From: Samsoniella hepiali
Taxonomy: Eukaryota; Ascomycota; Sordariomycetes; Hypocreales; Cordycipitaceae
NCBI GenBank assembly: GCA_001455915.2
Contig: LNDK02000066.1
Location: 4,216,001-4,280,000 of the forward strand
Direction: 5' to 3'
Length of the DNA stretch: 64,000 bases
The position numbers and the translations under genes are program-made. The first letter of the stretch is position 1. Each line of letters begins with the position of its first letter. Below the pieces are notes generated by a model. That model was not told the origin of the DNA. It did not search any database and saw nothing but the letters and a program-made list of their open reading frames with translations. This document shows positions 45,150 through 55,890 of the stretch, piece by piece.

Positions 45150-45923
45150 GGCGATGATGTCAAGTTTTGTAGGAGATTGTCTTATCTCTCAAGGTTTACG
45201 ATAGCAGAGGTTTAGGATCATAATAAAGGCGTGACAATCCCGACATATGAGGGCACGACAGCTTGGCTGCTGGCTGTAAGCCTAGTGCGTCGGGAGAACC
45301 CGATGCGACCGACCAGCGACCGACCGGTCTCCCACATCCGCCGGGGATCCTACGGGGCTGTTCCACGGCCGGACCGGCGGTCAAACCGAGCTCTGTGGCA
45401 AAGAGGTGAGAATAGTATGGCGTTGCTGCTTCATGCAACCGTGACCTCCATTCCCAGGCGTTGTAGAAGCCAGTTCGGTGGCTGTGGGGGGCGCCCAGCG
45501 AGTTCAGCTAGGGCACCCCCCCGTCCATGGCCTACCACTTGCCAGTGCTGGATGATGGAGCATTGCGCGCGGGATGGTGGACAAGTAAAAATTTAATGAA
45601 TAAGCAGATCCAGCTCTTTTGGGGTTGTGACACGTAATCCTATGAATATGCATTGCAGGTGACATGAACCGGAGCCGGAGCAGCGCCCGGCCAGGCAGGT
45701 GTTACCGATAACCGCTGCTTAGTCACCACAAAGCGCTGGCAGCAACCACCTACGTCGCCAGCTCTCAAGTGGACAGCGTGTATGTAAGAACGGCCAGTGT
45801 CATATGCTGTCTTGCGCCGCCAATTATCCCACCTCGCACCTTATATCGACACACGGGCACTGCGTGCGGCATCGCCATGCACTTTGCTATCTACACGATT
45901 TGCCTTTCATAAAATAGCCGAGT
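45150..45923. promoter_or_regulatory. Divergent region, aminotransferase / HRD3
   Basis: 774 bp. The aminotransferase half carries an AGATAA (minus strand, 45182-45187), a TTTATTA box (minus strand, about 45223) and the regulatory array at 45290-45331. The HRD3 half has no recognised element. This is the right border of the accessory island. Confidence 0.55.
45290..45331. promoter_or_regulatory. Cluster element with tandem half-sites and shared 12-mer
   Basis: TCGGGAGAACCCGA (45290-45303, CGG-N6-CCG) is followed by GCGACCGACC at 45305-45314 and again at 45316-45325 (period 11 bp). CCGACCGGTCTC at 45320-45331 is the exact reverse complement of the 12-mer in the cupin promoter. Confidence 0.6.
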
Positions 45924-48540
45924 ATGAAAAGCTCGGCTGTGTGCTCGCTCCGTAAGTCGATGCGTGACACCCCCCGCGGACTCGGAGCTCCTCTTACTGA
46001 CGCCATTTCAGTGCTTTGGCAGGCAGCAATTGGCACCACCTATGCTGCGCAGAAGCCCTTGAAGAACAAACCGACCGTTGCGAAAGTTGGAGATGCGAGC
46101 AGACCAACCACCGATCTGGCCGCGGGTGCAGGCCAGCCAGTCGTCAAACAACAAGGTACGATGCCCGAACAGCACCGCTACACCACGTACTCATCCAGCA
46201 CAGGTTCCGAGTTAGTCGATGTTGCCTTGTCAGAGCTTCGAAAAGTGCCGCTAGCGACCCGAAAGAAACACAAGATGGCCTCGGGCCTGCTCAGCTTCAC
46301 CGCGCGATACCTCCTCAAAGTCCTCCCGACCATTCCGGCAACCGGCCCGACGCAGAAGCAGGCTTCGACCGTGAGCGGGCCTGTCGCCGCTGCAAAGGGC
46401 CACCTCGAGAACGCCGCGGCGAAGAACAACCCGGACGCGCTATACCTGCTTGCAGAACTGAACTTCTTTGGATACCACAACTACCCTCGAGACCTAAAAG
46501 TCGCCTTTGACTACTACCAACAGCTCGCCGCACACGATGGAAACACGACCGCGCAATACATGATGGGGCTGTTCTATTCCTCAGGCCTTGGAAATGTCGT
46601 GCCGCAAGACCAAGCAAAGGCGCTCTTGTACTATACGCTTGCCGCCGAGCGCGGAGACCCCAAAGCGCTCATGGCTATTGGCTACCGTCACCACAGCGGT
46701 GTTGGCACAGTCAAGAACTGCGAGACGTCCCTTGGATTCTATAAAGAAGTGGCCGACAAGGCTATCAACTGGTATAGAGACGCTCCTCCCGGGGGCCAGT
46801 CCTGGATACAGGAGTCATGGCGCATCTCAGATGACGACGGTGGCATCTATGGCGAAGGAGCTAGTGCCTCGAGCGCGGGACTGAATGCACTGAAACGCAA
46901 TCTGCACTCCAACGATAATGCAGATATAAGCGATGTCATCGAGTATCTGGACCTCATGTCGCAAAAGAGTGATTCCAAAGCCTCATTTAACCTTGGCCGA
47001 CTCTACTACGAAGGACAGCGCGGCCTGGAGAAGGATTTCGAGAGTGCTTTGAAGTACTTTTTCTTAGCCGCGTCACGATACTGGAAACGCGATGGACGTG
47101 CTGCGGACGGCAACAAGAACGGTGCGGACAAGACGGCCGCCGAGGCAGCTGGCTACATCGGGAGAATGTACCTCCGTGGAGATGGCGTCGCCCAAAACTT
47201 TGACAAGGCCAAGGCGTGGTTTGAGCGCGGTAAATCGCACGGCGATGCGCAATCACAATGGGGACTTGGAGTCATGCTGCTAAATAGCCTCGGTGTACGA
47301 CGAAACATCAAACTCGCGACGGAGCTGCTGCGAACATCAGCCGACCAAGACTATGCCCCGGCTCAAGTACAGATGGGCCGTCTGTTTCTTGACCAAGGCA
47401 ATCCCGAGGACATCAAGACAGCCAACTACCTCTTCGAGCTTGCCGCCCGATATGGCAACATCGAGGCCTGGTATTATCTGGCAGAAATGACCAACCACGG
47501 TGTCGGCCGTGAGCGACAATGCCAGCTAGCCCTCAGCTACTACAAGACTGTCGCGGAGCGCGCCGAGCCCCTGGTCTCGCTCTGGTCACAAGCCAACCTG
47601 GCGTATGAATTAGGGAACCATGACTTGGCATTCCTGCAGTACCTCATGGCTGCCGAACAAGGCTATGAGAAGGCTCAGACAAACGTGGCCTACATGCTTG
47701 ATGGCAAGTTTGGCAAGCTGTCGTTGGTGGAGCTGCTTATTGGTCGCCAGGAGAACAAAGTCAGCCCAATGGCCAACGCCAATCTCGCCCTCATCGAGTG
47801 GACCAGGTCGTCTAGACAAAACAATGTTGACTCGTTGGTGAAAATGGGTGACTATTACTTTTACGGTATTGGCGTTGAGAAGGATCTTGCCAAGGCGGTG
47901 CAGTGCTATTCTGGGGCGTCCGACTACCAGCAGAGCGCACAGGCGTTGTTCAACCTGGGCTGGATGCATGAGAATGGCGTGGGCATGACACAAGATTTCC
48001 ACCTGGCCAAGCGATATTACGACCATGCTCTGGTGGTCAATACCGAGGCATACCTCCCCGTGACACTGAGTCTTTTGAAGCTTCGCATGCGTAGTGCATG
48101 GAACACCTTTACGCACGGTCCGATCCACTCTATCCAGGACGAGCCGAGTAAGTAACTAACCAGTGCCATGGTGACACGAAGGCAGGCTAACAAATGCTAC
48201 AGAGAAGAAGAAGGACTGGTCCCTCTCCGAGTGGATCAACAACTTTATCGAGGGAGACTTGCTGTACGAGGACGATTATTACGAAGACTACTACGATGCC
48301 AACACCATTGAGGGCGGCGAAATCTTTGACGACTCCAACGTGCTGGAGAGCCTGCTGATTATCGGCGTTACGTTTGCCCTGGTCGGCCTTGTATGGTGGC
48401 GGCAGCGGATACAGTTCCAGCGGGCCGAGGCCGAGGAGCGCCGCCGGCGCGAGCAGGGTCTCCCGCCAGCTGCGCCGATTATGGACCCGAATATGATGGA
48501 CAGATTCCCTGGCTGGGCCGCTGGTGGCATGGGATTCTGA
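45924..48540 (+). CDS. HRD3: ERAD ubiquitin-ligase subunit Hrd3/SEL1L
   Basis: Luminal partner of the Hrd1 ubiquitin ligase, which selects misfolded ER proteins for degradation. Exons 45924-45951, 46012-48147 and 48203-48540 give 833 aa. The first intron (60 nt, GTAAGT donor, TACTGAC branch, TTTCAG acceptor) is a multiple of three without a stop, so an unspliced reading looks intact; splicing creates the signal peptide MKSSAVCSLLLWQAAIGTTY followed by an Ala-Ala cleavage site. Many Sel1 repeats (AxxxYxxGxGVxxDxxKAxxxY type) fill the luminal part. A single membrane segment lies at about residues 770-788 with a charged, Arg-rich cytosolic tail. Type I ER membrane topology fits the family. Confidence 0.93.
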
Positions 48541-50329
48541 AGTTTCTCCTCACAAGGGAGGATGTGCGCAAGGGAACGGCTATGGCTTGAATGTACATAA
48601 TGAAGACGGCGTTGGTTGGAGCATAGCAATTGTACATGATTAGGAAATCAAGAAGACAATACAAAATACATCTTGATAGCATGGCTGAATGTGTGAAACT
48701 CGTGGCTTGTACTTTTCTTTTACCGTGTAGGAATGGAAGTGCATTGAACTGGTCCATCAAGGATCTACGGCAAGTAAACAGCACCCACTACGTTGTCATT
48801 GCAAGTATCCATCGGCAGAGACGGCATGGATGTAACACACTCCACAGAGGTTTACAGGCGCGGGTGGTGCTACGACGCCCCGATGGTCGAGGGACATTTC
48901 CCCTGCGAATCAGCATATCTTCGTAACACCTGGTGGAACGGTGGCCCTGGGAGCGGTTCGGATACGGCAGCGTCTCATCCCGGGCGGAGATCGAGGGGCA
49001 CGATGATGCTGCCAAAGGCGTTTGGCAATAGGTATAAGCCTTACATGGATATGTTCTAGCACGGTGTATTCATGTTACAGGCGCGCGAGGGTTGTGTAAT
49101 GAACAAGGGGGGGGGAAAGGCGCTGCGTTTGATGGGCGTAGTTCATTGCGTGAGCCCGATTTGATGGGCGGGCGTGCTCGAACGGTTTCTTTTTTTTCCT
49201 TGGCAGAGGAAATAAGGCCCTGGTCATGATATCCGATGACGATGGTGGAAAAAAGAGGTGCGCCATGTTTGGGGGCTGCAGGCGGTGCTGGGCCAGCGCA
49301 ACACATTTCTTGTGCCCGCAGGATTGTACGCTCCGGCCCATTCTCTAACAATGGAGAGCATTACGTTTCTTCATTGTTCGAGCTGATTAGGGAAGGTAAC
49401 ACATACCAGAGCGCCGCAGCATGTTTCGTCAACGCTCGAGGGGGGTGGGTGGGTGGTGCTGTGCCCCAGATCTGAAACCAGCCAGGGTTTCCCCTTTGCG
49501 GGTTTCCGTTGTTACGGGCTGGCGCGATGCTGCGACGGAGAGAGATGTGAAGAGGCAAGAAAAGCCAGCCATGGGAGAAGGCGACACGTGGAGCGGGCGC
49601 TGCAGGCCGGCCGGGCGGTGGTGATTCCATTCCTGAATCCTCCACTGCTGACGGGTGTGGCTGTGCTGGGGGTAGCGTCGCCTCGTCAATGGTCCAGCAG
49701 TTGTTCAGCGGTTAATTAGGGTGGTTTTTGGGGGGTACACCATGGTCATGATTTGAGTTGAGAAAGCGTAAACAAGGGCGTACTATGTATGTACAGGCTC
49801 TGTTGACGGGATACGACTTTGCACAGCCTACATACTAGGACCGGTTTTTGATTTGGAAATGAATGAATAACTAACGTGAGCGCACGACGGCGCCACTGGT
49901 CATCGGGCAGTGCAGCGCTTCCTCTGCCCCCCCGGGCGGCCACGGGGTCTCCAGCCACCCAGACCAAGTACCAACCCCATAGTAATTGTACCGCCAAGGT
50001 AGGTAGGTACTCTTACTTCTTCAGCCGTTTGGGCAGTGACGCCACCTCCATTGTCCTGTCGCTGCAAAAACAATAGCGCTATATTTATCATCTCCCCCCG
50101 GCCAAGGTGGCGGCGCTGCTTTTCCTTGTGCCATCCATCCTTTTCCTACACACATAGACAACATCGACAGAATCCTTCCCGACCATCCTCTCTCTCTTCT
50201 TAACCCGACCCAACAACACACAGAAATAAACTTTCCCAACGATTTCCCATCGGGTCCATCGAAGATAGCAGCAGAGAGACGCTTTTTTGGCCACAGCGCG
50301 CCACACACTCATACCCGCAAGCAGCAGTC
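48541..50329. other. 1.8-kb intergenic region
   Basis: HRD3 3' UTR and upstream region of the small membrane protein gene. Short overlapping frames exist on both strands at 48.8-49.7 kb without family features. A G run lies near 49107 and a GTAGGTAGGTA tract near 50000. The last 200 bp are CT/CA-rich leader-like sequence before the ATG at 50330. Confidence 0.5.
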
Positions 50330-50973
50330 ATGGCTCCTCCCAACGCCGCACTCCTCGTCCCGCGCTGGGACGACGGTAGCTACTACAATTTCTGGTATTC
50401 GACAGTACGTCTTTTCTTCCTCCGACGCCCACGCTGATGGCGCTCCTCCACATGACGGCCGCATAAGTGCTAACGAATTCGGGTAGGCGGGCTACGCCAT
50501 ACGATGGTCGCTGTTTGGCCTCTTTGTCCTCATCATCCTCCTCTGGGTCGTTGGCGGGTATTTTCACGCCAAGCACCTCATGAAGAAGGGTCTTCCTCTC
50601 AAGTCCTATCACAGCGTACGCTCACCCTTCTCCCACTTCCCATCGTTCATCATTCTAACCCCCCGTCTCCCAGTGCTTCTTCCCTAGACATCCTCGCATG
50701 CAGCAGGCCGGCTGGTACCGTCCGCACAACGCCTACGGCCCGCAGGACGGCTACAACATGAACTACATGGCGCCGCCGCCCCCGACGTACGACGCCAACC
50801 GCCCCCCCGAGTACCAGCAGGGCCCGCCCGCCGGCGCCAGCAAGGTCGACCCCTCGCAGTGGGCCGGCCAGCCCACGAACCGCCCGGACGAGTCGAGCAC
50901 GACGGGCGGCGCCGGCGCGGTCCCCGACTATGCGCCGCCGCATGGCCCGCCCCCGGCTGTCGTGAGACAATAG
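50330..50973 (+). CDS. Small single-pass membrane protein with proline-rich tail (RCR-like)
   Basis: Exons 50330-50404, 50487-50615 and 50674-50973 give 167 aa. The N-terminus is short (MAPPNAALLVPRWDDGSYYN); one membrane segment spans about residues 33-50 (SLFGLFVLIILLWVVGGY). It is followed by a basic patch (HAKHLMKKGLP) and a cytosolic tail rich in Pro, Tyr, Gln and Gly (PPPPTYDANRPPEYQQGPP). PPxY motifs in the tail (PPPTYD, PPEYQ) would suit WW-domain ubiquitin ligases of the Rsp5 type. This layout resembles the RCR1/RCR2 family (resistance to Congo red, endosome/plasma-membrane trafficking). The match is by architecture, so the family name is tentative. Confidence 0.7.
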
Positions 50974-51062
50974 GCTGCAAAAAGGTCACGGGCGATGGGC
51001 GCATGACATTTTCGGCTGACATGGATACATTAATGTTGTGGCCTAGCAGCATGGACGCACGA

Positions 51063-51067
<5 letters not shown>

Positions 51068-51098
<31 letters not shown>
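51068..51098. repeat. (CT)n microsatellite
   Basis: About 15 CT units in the 3' region of the small membrane protein gene. Confidence 0.95.
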
Positions 51099-51100
<2 letters not shown>

Positions 51101-51265
51101 TCGTTATACCATTGCATACGGCGTTTTCATGTTTCCAAAGAGAAATGTATTGAGTTTTCTGTACTGTACTTCGGGCATGGATAAATACTATTAAGCGAAC
51201 CGTTGGCGCTAAACTCGTCCCCAGCCATATCTGTCTCGCTGCTAGTTCTGTTGCACGGTTTCAAA

Positions 51266-52024
51266 TTAGTCTATATCCATTTCTACATCGTCTAGTCCAT
51301 TTTGCCCCGTCGCTTCCGTTTTCGTCGTGTCGGCCGGCGCAGAGGAGCCGTCTATCCCGTCGCCGTCGCCGTCGCCGTCGTCCTCGTCGGCTCCGGCTTG
51401 GCGCGCGCGAAGACGGCGTCGGGCCTCGATGATGGCCTTGCGCACGCCGTCCCTGTCCTCGGGCACCGACAGCGACTTGGGGTCGCTGTACAGCACGAGC
51501 TGCATGCCCGCCAGCTCGCCGTCGCTGTTGGCCAGGACCTGCGGCGGTATGCGCGTCTCCCGCAGGCGCTTCTCAATGTCCGGGAGGAAGACGAGCTTGG
51601 CCTCGTCGGGCTCGTCGCTGTCGTCGGCGAGCTCCTCGTCTATGCTGTAGATGTATACTTTGTGTTTGCTGTCGTCGATGCGCATGGTGTCGTCGGCGTC
51701 GCCCGCGGCCGTTGTCTGGGAGGGCGACGGGCTCTCGACCGGGACGTATAGCTTGGTGCCATCGTGTTCTGTGAAGCAGGTAGTTAGTCAGGGTAGGTGT
51801 GGCAGACGTGGGAGGGAGCGATGACGGAGAAGAATTGCAACTACCAGAAGAAAACGAACACAATAAAACATACCTATATTTAAAAGACTCAGTCTCTTGG
51901 ACAAGCGCTCATTGTCCTTGAGCGCTTCGGCCTTTCTCTTGCGACCTGCGCTGGCCTGAGGTGGCTGGTTGGGGGGGTCCATGCCTGGCGCGGCGCTCGA
52001 GGGAGATTGCGCGCGCAACATCAT
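51266..52024 (-). CDS. Conserved fungal protein of unknown function
   Basis: Exons 52024-51874 and 51768-51266 (105-nt intron, GTATGT donor, TTCACAG acceptor) give 217 aa. The N-terminal 45 residues are Ser/Pro-rich with a basic GRKRKAE stretch that could be a nuclear localisation signal. The middle is folded by composition (TKLYVPVES, HKVYIYSIDEELADDSDEPD, KLVFLPDIEKRLRETRIP, GMQLVLYSDPKSLSVPED, AIIEARRRLRA). The tail is acidic and repetitive (GDGDGDGDG) and ends in DDVEMDID. I recognise the type as a conserved filamentous-ascomycete protein, but no function is known to me. The start was chosen as the first ATG of the tandem pair at 52024; no in-frame ATG lies close upstream. It is divergent from the AlaRS gene. 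Confidence 0.7.
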
Positions 52025-52470
52025 CTTTGCATCAATTCCGCCCTCCTCGCAGGAGCCCGCGTCAAAGCGTCCGGCATCAAAAGGCGTGTCGCGTGTCAGT
52101 CGAGAATTCCGCTCCTGATTTGCTGGCTGGCTGATGCTGTGAAACGCAGTGAGCCAGGTTGAGTCATCGGATGTTGCTGTTGTTGCAGCGTGGTGCCAAC
52201 GGGCGGCAGCGGTCCTCGGCGCTGGCGCTGGCGGTGCAGCGCCGCCAGTTGACTCACGCTTGTGGAAGATTCTACATAACCCACTCCCGCCGCAGCGACA
52301 CCAGCGGCCGCCACGATCCCCGCCAACATCACATCTCCCCTCCTCCACATTCGCAACGGCAGGCTTTTGCAAACACCGCCGCCATACCCCGCCTACTCCC
52401 CCGACGAGCCTTTGCATCCATTCCATTTCTGTCCCGTCATTTGCAGCGCCGTCTGTACTCTGACTTCAAG
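52025..52470. promoter_or_regulatory. Divergent region with AlaRS in-frame extension
   Basis: 446 bp between divergent starts. From ATG 52171 the frame is open into AlaRS for exactly 100 codons and encodes an Arg-rich stretch suited to a mitochondrial presequence; see AlaRS. Confidence 0.5.
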
Positions 52471-55400
52471 ATGGCGACGGAGACAAGCTGGCCCGCCGCC
52501 AAGGTCCGCCAGACCTTTCTCGAGTACTTCGAGAAGAGGGGCCACACCATCGGTGCGTATTTTGCTTTCGTCTGATCTGCGGCAGCGACCGCCCGTCATG
52601 GCATTCCCCTTTCGCCTCTCTGTTCCGAATCAATACATGCCATGCCGCAGCTCTATACACTGCGCATCCGTCCATGCTAACTACCCCGCCATCCAGTCCC
52701 CTCGGGCTCTGTCGTCCCTCACAATGACCCCACCTTGCTCTTCACCAACGCCGGCATGAACCAATTCAAGCCCATCTTCCTCGGCACCGTGGGCAGGACG
52801 GATCCCATGGCCAACATGAAGCGCGCCGTCGATACCCAAAAAGTCATCCGCGCCGGTGGCAAGCACAACGATCTCGACGATGTCGGCAAGGACTCGTACC
52901 ACCACACCTTTTTCGAAATGCTCGGCAACTGGTCCTTTGGCGACTACTTCAAGAAGGAGGCCATCGAGATGGCCTGGGATCTCCTAACCAAGGTCTACGG
53001 CATCGACTCCGAGCGCCTCTACGTTACCTACTTTGAGGGCAGCCCCGAACTCGGCCTCGACCCCGATCTCGAAGCCAAGGAGCTCTGGCACTCCATGGGC
53101 GTCCCCTACGACCGTATATTGCCCGGCGACATGAAGGACAACTTCTGGGAGATGGGCGACCAGGGCCCTTGCGGTCCTTGCTCCGAGATTCACTACGACA
53201 AGATTGGCGGTCGCAATGCTGCCAGCCTTGTCAACATGGACGACCCTATGGTGGTGGAGGTTTGGAATCTTGTCTTTATGCAGTTTGACCGACAAAAGGA
53301 TGGAAGCCTCAAGTCTCTTCCTGCCAAGCATATTGACACCGGCATGGGCTACGAGCGTCTTGTCTCTGCCCTGCAAAATACCATTTCCAACTACGCCACC
53401 GACTGCTTCACTCCCCTCTTCAAACAGATAGAGACTGTCACGGGAGCCCGCCCCTATACCGACAAGTACGGCAAGGATGATGTTGACGGTATTGACACTG
53501 CCTACCGTGTGGTTGCGGACCACATCCGAACCCTCTCCTTCGCCATCACCGACGGCGCTGTGCCCAACTCTGACGGCCGTGGCTACGTTGTCCGCCGTGT
53601 CCTACGCCGTGGTGTCCGTTATGCCCGCAAGTACCTCAACGCCGAGATTGGCTCCTTCTTCTCCAAGATTCTGCCTGCGCTTGTTGAACAGGTCGGCGGT
53701 CAGTTCCCTGATCTGGTCAAGAAGCAGGAGGACATCAAGGAGATCCTCAACGAGGAAGAGGAGGCCTTCTCCCGCACTCTCGACCGTGGCGAGGCCCAGT
53801 TCGAAAAGTATGCCGCCAAGGCTACCAAAGAGAACGTCAAGAAGCTCGATGGCGATGTTGTCTGGCGTCTGTACGACACTTTTGGTTTCCCCGTTGACTT
53901 GACTAAGCTCATGGCCGAGGAACGTGGCCTCGACATTGACGAGGCTGAAGTGGAAGTTGCCAAGGAAAAGGCCCGTGAGGCTTCCAAGGCTGTCAAGGAC
54001 GCTGCTGCCACTTTTGCCAAGTTGAATGTTCACCAGATTGCCGAGCTTGAGCAACAACACAAGCTTGCTCGCACCGACGATGAGGACAAGTTTGTCAAGG
54101 GCGACAGCAAGAGCAAGATTCAAATCATCTTTGATGGTCAGACTTTCCACAAGTCTACCAAGGATCTCCCTCCCAAAACCGCCGTTGGTCTGTTGCTCGA
54201 CAAGACCAACTTTTACGCCGAGTCTGGTGGTCAGATTGCCGACACTGGCCGCATTGTCATTGATGATGTTGCCGAGTTCAAGGTCATGGACGTCCAGAAT
54301 TTCGGTGGATACGTCCTGCACAGCGGCTACATTGAGTACGGCGCCCTCTCTTCTGGAGACGAGGTCATTTGCGAATATGATGAGCTCCGTCGTTCTCCCA
54401 TCCGCAACAACCACTCTGGTACTCACATCCTAAACCACGCCTTGAGAGAGGTTCTGGGTGAGGATATTAACCAGAAGGGCTCTCTTGTCGACGATGAGAA
54501 GCTCCGTTACGATTTCTCACACAAGGCTCAGGTGAAGATTGAGGAGCTGAAGAAGATTGAAGACCTTTCCAACGCCTACATTCGTCAAAATTCAAAGATT
54601 TTCACCAAGGACGTCGACCTGGACCTCGCTCGTGAGATTGAAGGTGTTCGCGCCGTCTTCGGCGAGACTTACCCCAACCCGGTCCGCGTTGTCTCGATTG
54701 GTATGGATATTGACACCATGCTTGCTGACCCCAAGAAGGCCGACTGGCGCAAGTACAGTGTCGAGTTCTGCGGTGGTACTCACGTCGAGCAGACTGGTCT
54801 TATCAAGGACCTGCTGATTGTTGAAGAGAGTGGTATCGCCAAGGGTATCCGCCGTATTATTGCCTACACCGGTGAGGCTGCCCACAAGATTCAGCGCGAG
54901 GCTGTCGAGTTCTCCAAGACACTAGACGCTCTCGACGAGCTTCCCTTTGGCCCTGAGAAGGAGGCTCAGGTCAAGACAGTCTCGCAGGAGCTGAGCAAGC
55001 TTGTCATATCCACCCTGACCAAGGAGGAGTTCAACCAGCGCTTCACCAAGATTAGCACCTCTGTCATCAACGAGCAGAAGAAGAAGCAAAAGGCTGAATC
55101 CAAGACTGCCCTCGACACCGTCGCCAAGTACTTCGAGGAGAATAAGGAGGCCAAGTGGTTTGTCGGCCGTCTACCCATTGGCGCCAACGCCAAGGCTCTG
55201 GGCGATGTTGTCAAGCACTTCCAGAGCAAGGACAAGGACAAGACTGTCTACCTGTTTGGTGGCAGCCAAGAAGCTGGTGGCGTTGTCCACAGCGTGTACA
55301 TTGGACAGGTAAGGATTTTTACTCCACATTAGGTTTCCGTTTTGTAACGTATACTAACTTGTCTTGCAGCACCTCGCTTCGCAGGGCGTTACCGCCGAGC

Positions 55401-55546
55401 CGTGGGCTGCCAGCGTCTCCGAGGTCATCGGAGGCCGTTCCGGCGGCAAGGAGCCTACTCGTGCGGGCCAAGGCACCAAGCCCGAGAGCATCGACGAGGG
55501 TGTTGAACAGGCTACCAAGTGGCTCAGCGAGAAGCTGAAGCTATAA
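52471..55546 (+). CDS. ALA1: Alanyl-tRNA synthetase
   Basis: Charges tRNA-Ala in the cytosol and, in fungi, usually in mitochondria from the same gene. Exons 52471-52552, 52697-55308 and 55370-55546 give 956 aa. The class II core is at the N-terminus (FLEYFEKRGHTIVPSGSVVP, FTNAGMNQFKP, HHTFFEMLGNWSFGDYF, GPCGPCSEIHYD). The editing domain has the zinc motif NHSGTHILNHAL and the later CGGTH motif, and the C-terminal C-Ala domain follows. The last intron has a perfect TACTAAC branch. An in-frame ATG at 52171 would add 100 residues containing 17 Arg, three Asp and no Glu, ending in a typical presequence-like region (RRAFASIPFLSRHLQRRLYS), so a mitochondrial isoform from a longer transcript is likely. 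Confidence 0.97.
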
Positions 55547-55890
55547 ACAGACTGGCGATCAAAAGACATGTGTATGAAATATTGATATTGAAAATGTGAG
55601 GAAATTTGTTGGGGTTTTTAAAACATAAAATAAAGCAAGAGGCGTGCCGGGACGAATAGTAGGCAATCTAGTTTTGGTGCCAGATTTAGGCACAATAACA
55701 TAAAGTATTTACCAAAACATAAAAGAGGTGCAGCGAGTCAATATGTGCTTGTGTATTTACACTGGTATGGTACCAGATTCTTTTTTTGGTATTGTACAGA
55801 GAAATATGCGGATGCTAGTGGTACAAGAGGCATCAACTTGATGCGCAAGCAAAAACACCTCTTTGGATGACGTTTTGATTTGTCTTCTTT
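55547..55890. other. Convergent 3' region, AlaRS / NDUFAF7-like
   Basis: 344 bp, AT-rich, both 3' UTRs. No gene seen. Confidence 0.65.

Noticed and set aside
48793..49059. 88-codon plus-strand frame downstream of HRD3
   Set aside because: First ATG gives only 77 codons, an equally open antisense frame exists, and no family features are present; probably 3' intergenic sequence.
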